From Echinicola rosea (lineage in GTDB: Bacteria; Bacteroidota; Bacteroidia; Cytophagales; Cyclobacteriaceae), in contig NZ_CP040106.1 of assembly GCF_005281475.1 (NCBI RefSeq), positions 2,136,501 through 2,200,500 of the forward strand: a stretch of DNA of 64,000 nucleotides, in the 5' to 3' direction. Within the stretch, counting starts at the first letter, position 1. Each line of letters opens with the position of its first letter. This document shows positions 16,420-26,258 of this stretch, one piece after another. The notes beneath the pieces were generated by a model. The model was not told the DNA's origin, did no database searches, and worked only from the letters and a program-made list of their open reading frames with translations. A program made the translations under genes and the position numbers.

Positions 16420-17559
16420 CTACAGGAAGCTGAGCCTTACAAAAGTCATTTCATCATCCTTATTGTCCAATATCCAAAGTGTTCCATCTTTGGCAAAATA
16501 ATGGGAAATAGTATGGTCGATTTCAGGAATCAGTGCTTCATTGATCATATTGAATTCACTATCAAAGATGCTCAAGTAAGCATCTATACTTTTGATTTCG
16601 GGAACTCTACTTTCCCGTTCCGATGTAGTTTTATACTCAGTTTGGAATGAAAAACGGTAGTAGCGGTCGTTTTCTTGATCATAGACCAACGGGCCAAACC
16701 TGATTTGTTCGTTCATTTTTTCGAAGACTTCGAATAGCTCTTCTGTGGTAGCGAACTTGTTGGGATGATCAGTACTGACTTCGTTTGGTGTCAGGCGGCT
16801 CTCGTAATCCACTTCGAGAATTTGATTGGCAACATTGTCAAACCGGTAAATTTCATTGGTAAACTGATGGGAAAGGACTGGGGTGTTGTTTAAGATAGAA
16901 AAATAAATGATGGGGGGCATGTATGTATAATCCTCAGAGGATAGCGTGTAACTTTTGATTTTTTTCTGAGGGTCAATATCAAATCTGCTGACCATCTTGG
17001 TGTTTAGGTCAAAGAGGGCCAGTTCAGCTTTGAAATTGGCATTCAGCCCTTCTTCAGTGACCAAAGAGAGTAACTTGGTTTTGTCTATAAGTAAGTTTTG
17101 CCTACAAATCTCAGCACCTTGGAGGACCTCTCCATTCCAATTGTGTGCGGTAAGGTTGATGGTTTGTACCACTTTTCCATTGAGGTCAAAAACCTTTTGC
17201 TTGAAAAAACCATCTGAGATCAGGAGTTGGCCGTCCTTTATAAACTGAAAGCTGCTCATACTGTTTCCTGTCCCCTCTGGGCCTTCTTTTTGAAAGGGTG
17301 TTTTACTGACCAATTCCAGCTTGTTAAGATTGACTTTCTCCAAGTGATTGTCAAAATGGTTGAAATTGTATAGAAACTGCTCGTCGGTGGTGATGCCTGA
17401 ATTATTTAAGTTGCGATCGACATCCAAAATCTCTCCTTTGGCATCGATGCTTACGGTATCCATGGAGTACGTGATGGCATCGAATTGGATCGCGTCATTT
17501 TCTTTTTGCTGGCAGGCACCTATAAGGAAGAGCAATAGCCAAAAGTATATTTTATTCAT
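16420..17559 (-). CDS. Six-bladed beta-propeller lipoprotein
   Basis: 379 residues. Signal peptide with lipobox LIGAC (Cys16), so it is predicted to be anchored in a membrane facing the periplasm or surface. The rest is rich in beta-strand repeats of the 'display a measured value' type (for example LLISDGFFKQKVFDLNGKVVQTI and the C-terminal DGTLWILDNKDDEM), resembling the 6-bladed propeller lipoproteins common in Bacteroidota. No substrate or partner can be read off. It is a distant relative of the lipoprotein at 58772-59935. Confidence 0.7.
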   Translation of the reverse strand: MNKIYFWLLLFLIGACQQKENDAIQFDAITYSMDTVSIDAKGEILDVDRNLNNSGITTDEQFLYNFNHFDNHLEKVNLNKLELVSKTPFQKEGPEGTGNSMSSFQFIKDGQLLISDGFFKQKVFDLNGKVVQTINLTAHNWNGEVLQGAEICRQNLLIDKTKLLSLVTEEGLNANFKAELALFDLNTKMVSRFDIDPQKKIKSYTLSSEDYTYMPPIIYFSILNNTPVLSHQFTNEIYRFDNVANQILEVDYESRLTPNEVSTDHPNKFATTEELFEVFEKMNEQIRFGPLVYDQENDRYYRFSFQTEYKTTSERESRVPEIKSIDAYLSIFDSEFNMINEALIPEIDHTISHYFAKDGTLWILDNKDDEMTFVRLSFL

Positions 17560-17934
17560 GCTAAAAAGATGGAAGTTTTGATTGTAAGTTTAAAAATAAG
17601 TTGTTGCTATTGAAGGGAAAAGCCATTTAGGGAAATTTAACGAAAAAAATAGTTTTTCAACATTGACCTTTAGCTATTCCTGATGCCTGCCTGAGCTTGT
17701 CGAAGGATATTGTCAAGGATTCCCGCGGTGGGTGAGTTGCCATAGCTATTCCGATGAAAGGCTACTAAGAATCTTTTAAATAATTCAAAGTCATTTGTGA
17801 ACAGGGAAGTACAAATGGCACGATTGATTCTTGGCTTGATAATTTTTCAATCTTCAAATTTTTAATGCATTATATCTTCCAACTCTCCCCAAAACCTCCT
17901 AAATTGGCTTATGTGAGTAAATAATAACAACGAA
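17560..17934. other. Intergenic, one REP-like word, otherwise nothing seen
   Basis: This gap contains CCTGAGCTTGTCGAAGG-like sequence at about 17690-17706, a word that recurs in intergenic repeats of many Bacteroidota (from memory). No gene or convincing promoter is visible; DUF4202 starts at 17935 after an AT-rich stretch. Confidence 0.35.
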
Positions 17935-18525
17935 ATGGCTGGAGATAGATTTGAAAACACCATCGCATCGTTTGATGCAATTAATGCAGAAGATCCTCAT
18001 AAGGAGGAGGTTGATGGTAAGGAAATCCCAAAGGAATTGGTGTATGGGCATAGGATGACTGGGATGTTGTTGGATTTTGAGCCGGGGGCATCAGAGACAC
18101 TAAGGCTTGCTGCCCGCTGCCAGCATATCAAGCGATGGGAGATTCCGAGGGAAGCGTATCCAATGGATCGAAAGGGCTACCTGATGTGGCGCACAAAACT
18201 GAAAAAATTTCATGGTGAATTGGCAGGCGAGATCATGAGGGAGCATGGTTATGCTGATGACGATATTCAAAAAGTGGATGATCTTCTCAATAAAAGAAGA
18301 CTGAAGACAGATCCAGAAACACAGGCCTTGGAAGATGTGGTGTGTTTGGTGTTTTTAAAATATTATTTTGATGACTTTATCAATAAGCATCGCGATGAGG
18401 AAGAGAAGCTTGTGGACATCGTCCAGAAAACCTGGAAAAAAATGTCCGAAAAAGGCCATGAGGCCGCGTTGGCCATGAAGCATTCCGATGAAGCTTTGGG
18501 GATCGTGCAGAAGGCTTTGGCATAG
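17935..18525 (+). CDS. DUF4202 family protein (HD-like helical protein)
   Basis: 196 residues, mostly helical and without signal peptide. It matches the DUF4202 pattern: RFENTIASFDAINAEDP at the start, a central RLAARCQHIKRWEIPR with conserved His and Arg near 60-75, and LEDVVCLVFLKYYFDDF near 120-137. The RCQHI...D arrangement resembles metal-dependent HD-domain phosphohydrolases, but an enzyme activity is not established. Its position between siroheme/nitrite genes and the second nitrate operon may be meaningful or chance. Confidence 0.75.
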   Translation: MAGDRFENTIASFDAINAEDPHKEEVDGKEIPKELVYGHRMTGMLLDFEPGASETLRLAARCQHIKRWEIPREAYPMDRKGYLMWRTKLKKFHGELAGEIMREHGYADDDIQKVDDLLNKRRLKTDPETQALEDVVCLVFLKYYFDDFINKHRDEEEKLVDIVQKTWKKMSEKGHEAALAMKHSDEALGIVQKALA

Positions 18526-19035
18526 AGTCTGTATAGCTGAGTTATTTACAAAAAATGCTTCCTTAGCTACGTTTAGGGGCTTTTTTTTGCCTTGATCTAG
18601 CCCAAAACCCACTACCACATTACCTGTCATTTAAGCGTTGACTTGACACTAGTCGCGGTTGCACATCCAGCTTATTAAGCTGATCGGGAAAAAGGATACC
18701 GATCAGTGGCAGTTCCTCCTTCACATTGACTCCTGTAATATTGGGGTTTGTTTTCGTTTCCAATGCATAACTTTCGGTTTTTTGATGAACGGTTGGAGGT
18801 TTTTGGGGTGGTTATTGACAGGTTTTGGGTGGCGGTATGATATTATGTTTGCCCATTTATATAATATGTTGATTGTTTAAATTAAAATAGTTGATTGATT
18901 TGGTGTTTTTTAATATAATTAGGATAAATGATTGTAATGTGTAGGTTTGTTGTGTATAAACGAAAGTTTTTCGACAACCCGGAATAGATTCACGTTACTT
19001 TTTAGAGAAGACAATACTTAAAATAACCGAATGTA
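18526..19035. other. Intergenic with dispersed repeat and AT-rich leader
   Basis: No credible gene. A 106-bp dispersed repeat occupies 18550-18655; the rest is AT-rich. TAGGTTTG at 18942-18949 matches the -7 consensus TAnnTTTG and could serve the downstream cytochrome gene, but no -33 box is evident. Confidence 0.4.
18550..18655. repeat. Dispersed 106-bp repeat, copy 1
   Basis: From CTTCCTTAGCTACG to GTTGACTTGACACTAG this aligns nearly without gaps, with scattered mismatches, to 43765-43861. Shared words include TCATTTAAGCGTTGACTTGA. It encodes no protein. This copy appears to be only one half of the longer inverted-repeat element seen at copy 2. Confidence 0.75.
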
Positions 19036-22000
19036 GTGAGGGAGACGATCAATAAATTAATTAAGGGGCAATTGTCCCCCATAGGCGCAGTAATACTATC
19101 GGTGCTGGTGTTGGGCATTGCGGTGATTCCAATAGGTGATTTCCACTGGAGCTTGGCATTTCTTGGAAAGATGCATCCACTGTTGGTGCATTTGCCGATA
19201 GGGATATTTATGGCCTTGATTGCCTTGGAGATTGCCAATCTGTTTATTCCAGAACGAACACTTAGACCCGCATGTGGCGCGCTCTTGTGGCTGACAGTAA
19301 TTACTGCTATTCCCACACTAGTAGTTGGCGCCCTGTTGGCGGGTACCGGTGGATATGGCAGCAATGTACTGGTGGTGCACAAGTGGCTGGGTGTCGCTAC
19401 GGCATTGCTTAGCATATGGCTTTTGGCTCTTCGTGGGTACCTTCAAGACCATGACAAGTCACCGGTTCCCTATTATAGTATCTTGGCCATGACCACCATT
19501 ATTTTGGGGGCTACGGGCCATTACGGAGGTTCGCTGACACATGGCTCAGGCTTCTTGACCGAAGACCTGCCCGATGATGTACGGGCATTTTTGGGGGAAG
19601 ACCCTTACGGGGTAGAAGGACTTGCTACCATGGAAAGCGATGAAATCGACAAGACGCTTAGTCAGATAGAATTTACCAAAGATATTAATCCGATCACGGC
19701 AAGTTATTGTGAGAGCTGTCATGGAGAAGATGAACAAAAAGGAGGACTCCGACTGGATGATATAGATCCTGACATGGTCAAAGGCCACGATGCCGAGACT
19801 TGGCGCGCTATGCTCGATATGGTGAATTCTGGAGAGATGCCCCCGAAGGAGGAAAAGCAGCTTTCAGATGAGGAACGAAGGGTATTGGTGGACTGGATCA
19901 CGGCCTCAATCCAGCGGGCAGTAGCGCTTCGGAAGGCCGATCAAGAGCCAGTTATCCGGCGATTGACCAAGGACCAATATTCCAATACACTGACCGACCT
20001 GTTAAAAGTAGATGTGCAGTTTGGAAATGTGCTTCCTGACGATGCCAAATCTGAAATGGGATTTTCTAATAACGGCCAAGTGCTCGGGGTGTCACCACTC
20101 CATGTAGAATATTATAAAAAAATAGCCAGAAGTGCCATTGACAAGGCCATTGCACCAGAGAAAAAACCGACAGCTACCCGGTATAGGATCACTTTTGGCA
20201 AAGGTATTGGAAAAGGCAAGACTGCTGCCATGATCGGTGGTTATCAAAGCGCGCCGATTAATTCGGAGGATTTTATCGTTGAGGTTTTGGATGAAAATGG
20301 ACGTCCTATAGTCGCAAGGGACAGTGTGGAAAAATCGCAATTGGAGGAGGTCAAGCGGAATATAGGAGTAGGAATGCGAGGATCCAATGCTGATCGCTAT
20401 CAAGTAGTGGATGAGGGGATCATGCTTTATTCTGCTGTGCCACATAAAGAAGTCACTCCCAAATCCTGGCAAGGGCCATCGCCAAACTTGAAACTATTGT
20501 TTCGGAGACATTTTCCCGAAGAAGGAGACTTTGTCTTCAGGGTAAAAGCGTCCCGCGGCTATCAGTGGAGTGCCCAAAAGGAAGGTTTGATAGGACTTCG
20601 AAACGACCAGCCAGCTGATAAACTTGAAGAAACCGTCGTGCTCGCACCAAGCATGGGCAGAGGCCTTCTAAATATGTCTATCCAAGGGCAGTGGATGAAG
20701 CCTAAGGAGCTTACAGAGAATTCCTCTGCTACTTTTACATTTGAGGCACCTCGTGATGGCTATTATCAAATAGACTTTGAGCACCCTTACGTAGGGGCAG
20801 AAGGAATGCCATCAGTGGAGCTACAAATTGATAAACACAAACTCCAGGAGAGGTTCCATTTTGATGAGAAGTTCAAGGAGCAAGCTTCCATGACCACCCC
20901 GCTGACCTTGGCTTATCTAAAAGCCGGCAAACATCGCCTAAAGATAGGAGGGAAGTTTTTCACTGGATTTAGTAAGGTTATCGTGACTCCTTTTCCTGAA
21001 GATCACCCCGTGGCTCAGCAACTTGGTGCCGAGGCCGAAAAAAGCCGTGCCAAGTATGACAAGGACCTTCCTGTGATCAGGACCTTTGCCGGAGAAAGGA
21101 CGGATGATGGTATGGATTACCAGACCTTTGATACATACAGGAATGTAAGCAATGAAACAGGTAAATGGCAGGATTTTACCTTTAAGGGACGTTTGGAAAA
21201 CCTCCCAATTCCGGTGATTGATACTGTAGAAACCGAGATTTTGGCCAATATAATGATCTTGGGATTGTGGAATGATTACCTAGTAAAAGACAATGAAGAC
21301 TCTGGTCCACCCTTGCTTATCAAGGAGCTGGAGTTTGAAGCACCTTATTATCCACAGTGGCCTCCGGCAAGTCATGAAGCGATTTTCTTTGAATCATCAA
21401 AAAAATATGACAAAGCAGCTTATACCGAAGAAATCCTCGAAAGCTTCCTGACAAGGGCTTACCGTCGACCGGTGGAAGATGAGGAGTTAAGGCCATATTT
21501 GGAATTTTGGGAAAGCATAAGGAATGATTATCCACGGTATGAAGACGGAATCAAAGAGGTGTTGATAGCGGCATTATGTTCTCCCAATTTCCTATATCTC
21601 GCCGAGCCGGAAAAAGAAACAGAGGAGGAAGATAGAGAGTACTTCCTTGCTTCTAGGCTTTCCTACTTTCTATGGAATGCAGCACCGGATGAAGCGTTGA
21701 TGGAGTTGGCGGAGGAAGAGGACCTGCATAAGGACCGGTACCTGAAAAAGCAGGTAAACAGAATGATTGATGATGAGCGCATCTGGGAGATGGTGAGGCG
21801 ATTCTCCAACGAATGGCTGCGTGTGGACCGCCATGAAGCCATGAGCACCAATGTGAATGCCTATCCTGATTTTACGCGTTTTGTGAAGAAGGACATGACA
21901 GAAGAGACGTATCAGTTTATGCACTATGTGCTCCAGCAGGACTTGAGTATTATGAATCTGATCGAATCCGATTTTGCGATGCTCAACCAAAATCTAGCGG

Positions 22001-22647
22001 AGTTTTATGGTGTCAAAGGAGTAAAGGGGAATCAGTTTAGACCCGTTTCGGTCACACCGGACATGCACCGTGGAGGCTTATTGTCCCAAGGGGCATTCCT
22101 TAACGGTCACTCCGATGGCAGTCAAGCCCATGCTATAAAAAGGGCCGTTTGGGTAAGGGGCAAGATCTTAGGTGATGAGCCACCACCGCCACCGCCAAAT
22201 GTTCCTGAGCTGGATCCTGAGACGCCAGGTTTCGAGGAGCTGACGCTAAAAGAACAGTTGTTTGTCCATAGGGATAAGGCAGCGTGTATGGATTGTCATA
22301 AAAAGATTGATCCGTATGGGATTGCTTTCGAAAACTACAATGCCGTGGGACGCTTTGAAACAGTGGCTTCCAATGGTAATGTAATTGATGCCAAGTCCGA
22401 ACTGCCTAATGGAGAGGTGGTTAATGGGATTGATGAAATAAAGTCGTATATTCTGAATATGAAGCAGGATACATTTACCCGCTCCTTGGTAAAGCACATG
22501 TTTTCGTATGCTTTGGGCAGGGATGTGACTTTTGTGGATGAAAGAGAGATAGAAAAGATTGTAAGTAAAGTTCGCGACGATAATTATAGTTTCCGATCAG
22601 TGGTGGAAAATATCGTGATAAGTGACTCGTTTAAAGGCGAGTTTTGA
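19036..22647 (+). CDS. Membrane cytochrome with DUF1587/1592/1588/1585 domains
   Basis: 1203 residues. The GTG at 19036 gives an in-frame start. Residues 1 to about 165 form several transmembrane helices like the DUF2231 module. A planctomycete-type cytochrome c domain follows with haem motif C225-E-S-C-H229. Then come DUF1587 (VIRRLTKDQYSNTL), a carbohydrate-binding-like middle part, DUF1592 (LASRLSYFLWNAAPDE), DUF1588 (GGLLSQGAFLNGHSDGSQ) with a second haem motif C1084-M-D-C-H1088, and DUF1585. A proline run sits near 1053. This multidomain type is known mainly from Planctomycetes; the reaction is unknown. The partner DUF1552 gene follows. Confidence 0.82.
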   Translation: MRETINKLIKGQLSPIGAVILSVLVLGIAVIPIGDFHWSLAFLGKMHPLLVHLPIGIFMALIALEIANLFIPERTLRPACGALLWLTVITAIPTLVVGALLAGTGGYGSNVLVVHKWLGVATALLSIWLLALRGYLQDHDKSPVPYYSILAMTTIILGATGHYGGSLTHGSGFLTEDLPDDVRAFLGEDPYGVEGLATMESDEIDKTLSQIEFTKDINPITASYCESCHGEDEQKGGLRLDDIDPDMVKGHDAETWRAMLDMVNSGEMPPKEEKQLSDEERRVLVDWITASIQRAVALRKADQEPVIRRLTKDQYSNTLTDLLKVDVQFGNVLPDDAKSEMGFSNNGQVLGVSPLHVEYYKKIARSAIDKAIAPEKKPTATRYRITFGKGIGKGKTAAMIGGYQSAPINSEDFIVEVLDENGRPIVARDSVEKSQLEEVKRNIGVGMRGSNADRYQVVDEGIMLYSAVPHKEVTPKSWQGPSPNLKLLFRRHFPEEGDFVFRVKASRGYQWSAQKEGLIGLRNDQPADKLEETVVLAPSMGRGLLNMSIQGQWMKPKELTENSSATFTFEAPRDGYYQIDFEHPYVGAEGMPSVELQIDKHKLQERFHFDEKFKEQASMTTPLTLAYLKAGKHRLKIGGKFFTGFSKVIVTPFPEDHPVAQQLGAEAEKSRAKYDKDLPVIRTFAGERTDDGMDYQTFDTYRNVSNETGKWQDFTFKGRLENLPIPVIDTVETEILANIMILGLWNDYLVKDNEDSGPPLLIKELEFEAPYYPQWPPASHEAIFFESSKKYDKAAYTEEILESFLTRAYRRPVEDEELRPYLEFWESIRNDYPRYEDGIKEVLIAALCSPNFLYLAEPEKETEEEDREYFLASRLSYFLWNAAPDEALMELAEEEDLHKDRYLKKQVNRMIDDERIWEMVRRFSNEWLRVDRHEAMSTNVNAYPDFTRFVKKDMTEETYQFMHYVLQQDLSIMNLIESDFAMLNQNLAEFYGVKGVKGNQFRPVSVTPDMHRGGLLSQGAFLNGHSDGSQAHAIKRAVWVRGKILGDEPPPPPPNVPELDPETPGFEELTLKEQLFVHRDKAACMDCHKKIDPYGIAFENYNAVGRFETVASNGNVIDAKSELPNGEVVNGIDEIKSYILNMKQDTFTRSLVKHMFSYALGRDVTFVDEREIEKIVSKVRDDNYSFRSVVENIVISDSFKGEF

Positions 22648-22726
22648 ATTACGATGGATTGCGGACCACAGCTTACCTAATACATAACCGAATAGCCTAA
22701 ATATCATAACCGATAACCAACACGTC

Positions 22727-24079
22727 ATGGGAAAGAAATCATGGGAACTCGATAGAAGGACTTTTTTGAAAGGCCTGGGTGTAGCTTGCATGTTGCCTTA
22801 TATGGAGGCAATGGGCGGGCCAATGCGTAAATTGGGCGGATTGAGTGAAGCACCTAAGCGCCTTTGTTTTGTTTATTTTCCCAACGGGGTGGGGCTTCCT
22901 CCATCTTCCAATCCCAACCATGCGTTATGGAATTGGTTTCCAATGGGAACGGGAGCAGATTATAAGTTTACCAATACGCTTTCTCCTTTGGAGCGACATC
23001 GAAGGGAGATCACTATCATGGGAGGGCTAAGCCATCCCAAAAGCCGACATCTATTAGGCCACTTGGCGGGGGATACTTGGTTGACCGGTGGAGACCTGCG
23101 GGGTAGTCAGTATAACAACAGTATTTCCGTAGATCAGGTAGCCGTACAGCATTTGGCCAAGCATACTCGGTATCCTTATTTGGCACTTTCTTCAGATGGT
23201 GGAATTGGGTATAAGTCGAGGGTGTCCACCCTCTCATTTGATCCTAATGGTCGGCCGATCCCATCAGAGCACCGCCACCGGGAGATTTTTGAACGTTACT
23301 TTGCACCGGGTGGTGGAGAAACTTCTCAGTTGAGAAAGAGGAGTTTGCAAAAAGAGCAAAAGATTGTGGATTTAGTTTTGGAAGATAGTAAGCGACTTGA
23401 GAAACGGTTAGGTAAAAATGACCAAATGAAGCTGGATGAATACATGACATCGCTTAATTCGGTCGAAGAACAGATCAAGCGAAATGAGAAATGGCTGGAT
23501 GTGCCGATGAAAGATTTTAATGCTGATCATATCAATCTCAACCCCAATGCTGCTGTGGATCCTGAGAGCTATATTCGTTCATCCTTTGACCTGATGGTGC
23601 TTGGGATGCAGACGGATATTACTCGGGTCATGACCTATATGATGGCCCGGGAAGACGGAATGGGGTTCGGTGAAAATTACCCAAAACTTGCACTAGGGTT
23701 AAATAAGGGACATCATGCCATCAGTCACGACAAGTCCAAAAACCATTGGCAAGAGTGGGGAAGCTATGACCAGTGGTTGGCCAAGCAATACGCTTACTTC
23801 CTTGACAAAATGAAAACTACCGAGGATGAATATGGCCCACTTTTGGACAATACCCTGGTTCTTTATGGAAGTGCCTGTAGCAGTACCCATGATGCCATTA
23901 ATTATCCATTGGTGCTGGCTGGTGGTAAAAATATGGGCGTCAAACACGGGACTTATACCGATTTTAAAGAAGAATACCCCATGTCCAATTTGTTTGTGAG
24001 CATGCTGAATACCATGGGGATCCCTGTGGAGCGTTTTTCAGATAGTACGGGCAAGCTAAACTCCGATATTTTCGGCTAA
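22727..24079 (+). CDS. DUF1552 protein with Tat signal
   Basis: 450 residues. The N-terminus has a twin-arginine signal (DRRTFLKG, R10-R11) followed by a hydrophobic stretch, so it is probably exported folded. The body fits DUF1552, related to the DUF1501/sulfatase-like alkaline phosphatase fold, with conserved segments such as FPNGVG, GGLSHPKSRHLLGH and YGSACSSTHDA. DUF1552 genes regularly sit next to DUF1592-type cytochromes, as here with an 80-bp gap, suggesting a shared periplasmic redox or hydrolytic system. Substrate unknown. Confidence 0.82.
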   Translation: MGKKSWELDRRTFLKGLGVACMLPYMEAMGGPMRKLGGLSEAPKRLCFVYFPNGVGLPPSSNPNHALWNWFPMGTGADYKFTNTLSPLERHRREITIMGGLSHPKSRHLLGHLAGDTWLTGGDLRGSQYNNSISVDQVAVQHLAKHTRYPYLALSSDGGIGYKSRVSTLSFDPNGRPIPSEHRHREIFERYFAPGGGETSQLRKRSLQKEQKIVDLVLEDSKRLEKRLGKNDQMKLDEYMTSLNSVEEQIKRNEKWLDVPMKDFNADHINLNPNAAVDPESYIRSSFDLMVLGMQTDITRVMTYMMAREDGMGFGENYPKLALGLNKGHHAISHDKSKNHWQEWGSYDQWLAKQYAYFLDKMKTTEDEYGPLLDNTLVLYGSACSSTHDAINYPLVLAGGKNMGVKHGTYTDFKEEYPMSNLFVSMLNTMGIPVERFSDSTGKLNSDIFG

Positions 24080-24318
24080 GGTTCATGAATGTTAAGATTG
24101 TCCGTTTTTACAGCCAGGATTTTTAGGTTTATAGTGATGAAGGGAATTCCCTATAATCGCGGTTTTTAAATCGGGCGCTGGAAAAAAAATAAGATTTTTT
24201 TGCCCCTGTGTCAGGGTAAGGTTTTCTATGCGTGTCTTTTTTTTGTAATGCCAACTATCCCCTGTGCAAAAATGCATCAGGATATCGGCCATTGATCAAT
24301 AGATAATTTAGAAAAGCG

Positions 24319-24984
24319 ATGAAACGTAAGACAATTTGTTCGGCACTGATGGTGTCGGTGCTGTTTTTTTCCTGCACAGATAATAACCTGTGCATAAAAG
24401 GAGATGGGGAGGTAAAAGAATATGACCTCGAGGTAGATGAATTTGATGAAGTGGCCCTTGAGGGTCCAATAGACTTGACGATTGTCCAAGGAGAGGTACA
24501 GTCGTTAACGATCCTAGCGGAAAGCCAGTTGATGGAGGCCTTGGAGTATGATGTGCGAGGGGGGGAGCTTATGGTGGGCTTTAGGGATAAGGTCAAATGC
24601 CTGAAAAGTACAAAAGGAGTCCGTGTAGTGGCCACTATTCCAGATATTCATAAAATCAGCATTGATGGGGACAGTGAGGTCGAAAATGTCGGAAACCTGT
24701 CGCTGACAGACCTGACCATTGAATGTCATGGAGAGGCTGAAGTGGAGCTTTTTGGCACCGTGGTCCGTCAGTTTTATATAGTTGATGGAAAAATTGAGGT
24801 GGAGAATTTTGGCCTAGTGTCAGCAGAGACCAGTATTGAAGTAAACGGGAAAGGGGAGTTTGAAGTAAACTGCACCGAAACCATGTTTATCGATATCAAC
24901 GGCAAAGCGGATGTGGACTACAAGGGGCATCCAAGGATATATCAAGAAGTCAATGGCTTGCTGGACATCGACGATGCCAATTAA
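24319..24984 (+). CDS. GIN-domain (DUF2807) adhesin-like lipoprotein
   Basis: 221 residues. Signal peptide with lipobox FFSC (Cys19). The mature part begins with an EYDLEVDEFDEVALEGPIDLTIVQGE segment typical of the DUF2807 'head GIN' domain: short beta-strand repeats forming a right-handed helix. Proteins of this family are surface-associated in Bacteroidota, with no proven ligand. The gene stands alone between a Tat protein and a ROK kinase. Confidence 0.78.
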   Translation: MKRKTICSALMVSVLFFSCTDNNLCIKGDGEVKEYDLEVDEFDEVALEGPIDLTIVQGEVQSLTILAESQLMEALEYDVRGGELMVGFRDKVKCLKSTKGVRVVATIPDIHKISIDGDSEVENVGNLSLTDLTIECHGEAEVELFGTVVRQFYIVDGKIEVENFGLVSAETSIEVNGKGEFEVNCTETMFIDINGKADVDYKGHPRIYQEVNGLLDIDDAN

Positions 24985-25084
24985 TTTCATATTGGAAGCC
25001 TTCTGCCAGTAGTTTTTCTTGTAAAAATCATTCTAAATTGTTCTAGGCCGCGGTTTTTTCGTGGGACTTATTATCTTTGGTTTT

Positions 25085-25744
25085 ATGAAAACACTGGTTA
25101 TTGATATAGGAGGCTCGAACATTAAGATATTGGCTACCGGAGCGGATGACCGCATCAAGATTCCCTCCGGTAGTGATTTTTCGCCTGAGGAAATGATACC
25201 ATTGGTAAAGAAGCATGCTTCCAAGTGGGAATATGACCATGTAGCGATTGGTTTTCCGGGGATTGTCAAGAACAGTAATATTCTTACAGAACCTGTTAAC
25301 TTGGGGCATGGCTGGGAAACGTATGATTTTGAAGCTGCTTTTGGTTGCCCCATCAAGATTGTTAATGATGCTGCCATGCAAGCCTTGGGAAGCTATGAAG
25401 GCAGGAAAATGCTTTTTATGGGATTAGGGACAGGCTTGGGTACAGCAATGGTCGTCAACAACGTCGTCATTCCTATGGAAGCAGCTCACTTGCCTTATCG
25501 TAAGGCTACTTTTGAAGCCTATTTAGGTAAAGCCTACTATTTCAAAAAGGGCCCAAAAAAATGGGAGAAGCATGTCCACAAAGCGGTTGAGTACTTCTTT
25601 AGGGCCTTCCAGCCAGATGAAATTGTGCTTGGAGGAGGCAATTCCAAAGAACTCAAGAATATCCCTGACGGATGTCGCCTAGGATCCAATAAGCATGCGT
25701 TTAAAGGGGGATTCCGGCTTTGGGAAGAGGATTTTAAAATTTGA
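25085..25744 (+). CDS. ROK-family sugar kinase / polyphosphate glucokinase-like
   Basis: I choose the ATG at 25085 (220 residues) because VIDIGGSNIKIL then lies right at the N-terminus as in the family; an earlier GTG at 25061 is less likely. Other marks: FPGIV near 65, catalytic Asp in VNDAAMQ near 98, and the nucleotide loop GLGTGLGTA near 118-126. The short length and lack of the ROK zinc cysteines make it resemble the polyphosphate/ATP-glucokinase subgroup. Substrate not provable here. Confidence 0.78.
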   Translation: MKTLVIDIGGSNIKILATGADDRIKIPSGSDFSPEEMIPLVKKHASKWEYDHVAIGFPGIVKNSNILTEPVNLGHGWETYDFEAAFGCPIKIVNDAAMQALGSYEGRKMLFMGLGTGLGTAMVVNNVVIPMEAAHLPYRKATFEAYLGKAYYFKKGPKKWEKHVHKAVEYFFRAFQPDEIVLGGGNSKELKNIPDGCRLGSNKHAFKGGFRLWEEDFKI

Positions 25745-25759
25745 TGAAGGGAACTTTAG

Positions 25760-26125
25760 CTATTCTTTTAATTCCGTAAAAATAATTTCGTTGCCTAGTG
25801 TTATTTGCGACAAATGCTTGGATTTGCCCTGCCAGTCCAAAGGTGTCCAATAAGCTGGATATTTAATTTGCACGGTATTTCCAAGTAGTTTTTTTTCAAG
25901 CACGTCATGCTTCAGCCCAAGGTCAACACCTCTGTTGATATAGAAAAAGGTGTCAGTATTATTTAGCTTGATAAGAATATCCTTGTAAGGAGTTGCTGAA
26001 ATTTCAGTAATAATCCCAGTGGTTATGAGCGCTTCTTTTTCGGTAATTTTTGGAACTGGCCTAAGTGCCATCAAGGCCAAAGAGACCATCATTCCAATGG
26101 TGGTGTATGCTATTCCTTTTTTCAT
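25760..26125 (-). CDS. Hypothetical membrane-anchored protein
   Basis: 121 residues, not recognised. An N-terminal hydrophobic helix (residues 4-22) probably anchors it or is a signal peptide; the rest is a small beta-rich domain. It is downstream of the nitrate operon on the same strand, 133 bp after the small protein at 26259-26651, so it could be in the same transcript. It ends 15 bp from the convergent ROK kinase. Confidence 0.55.
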   Translation of the reverse strand: MKKGIAYTTIGMMVSLALMALRPVPKITEKEALITTGIITEISATPYKDILIKLNNTDTFFYINRGVDLGLKHDVLEKKLLGNTVQIKYPAYWTPLDWQGKSKHLSQITLGNEIIFTELKE

Positions 26126-26258
26126 GGATGTTGCTAAGTAAGGTGCTGGTAGTGATAAAGTTAAGTCGTGGTTTCTTTTCCCGCAAAAAAAAATGATGGA
26201 ATTTTAGCAGTTAAGCGAATGAATAATGTTGTGGGTTGTAAGAGAATGGATGGTAAAC

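Noticed and set aside
18659..18880. 73-residue plus-strand open frame
   Set aside because: Lies in AT-rich intergenic DNA next to a dispersed repeat; low-complexity aromatic composition and no family resemblance.
20789..20794. TACGTA in the DUF1592 gene as an operator
   Set aside because: A single word inside coding sequence, without a partner and away from any promoter.
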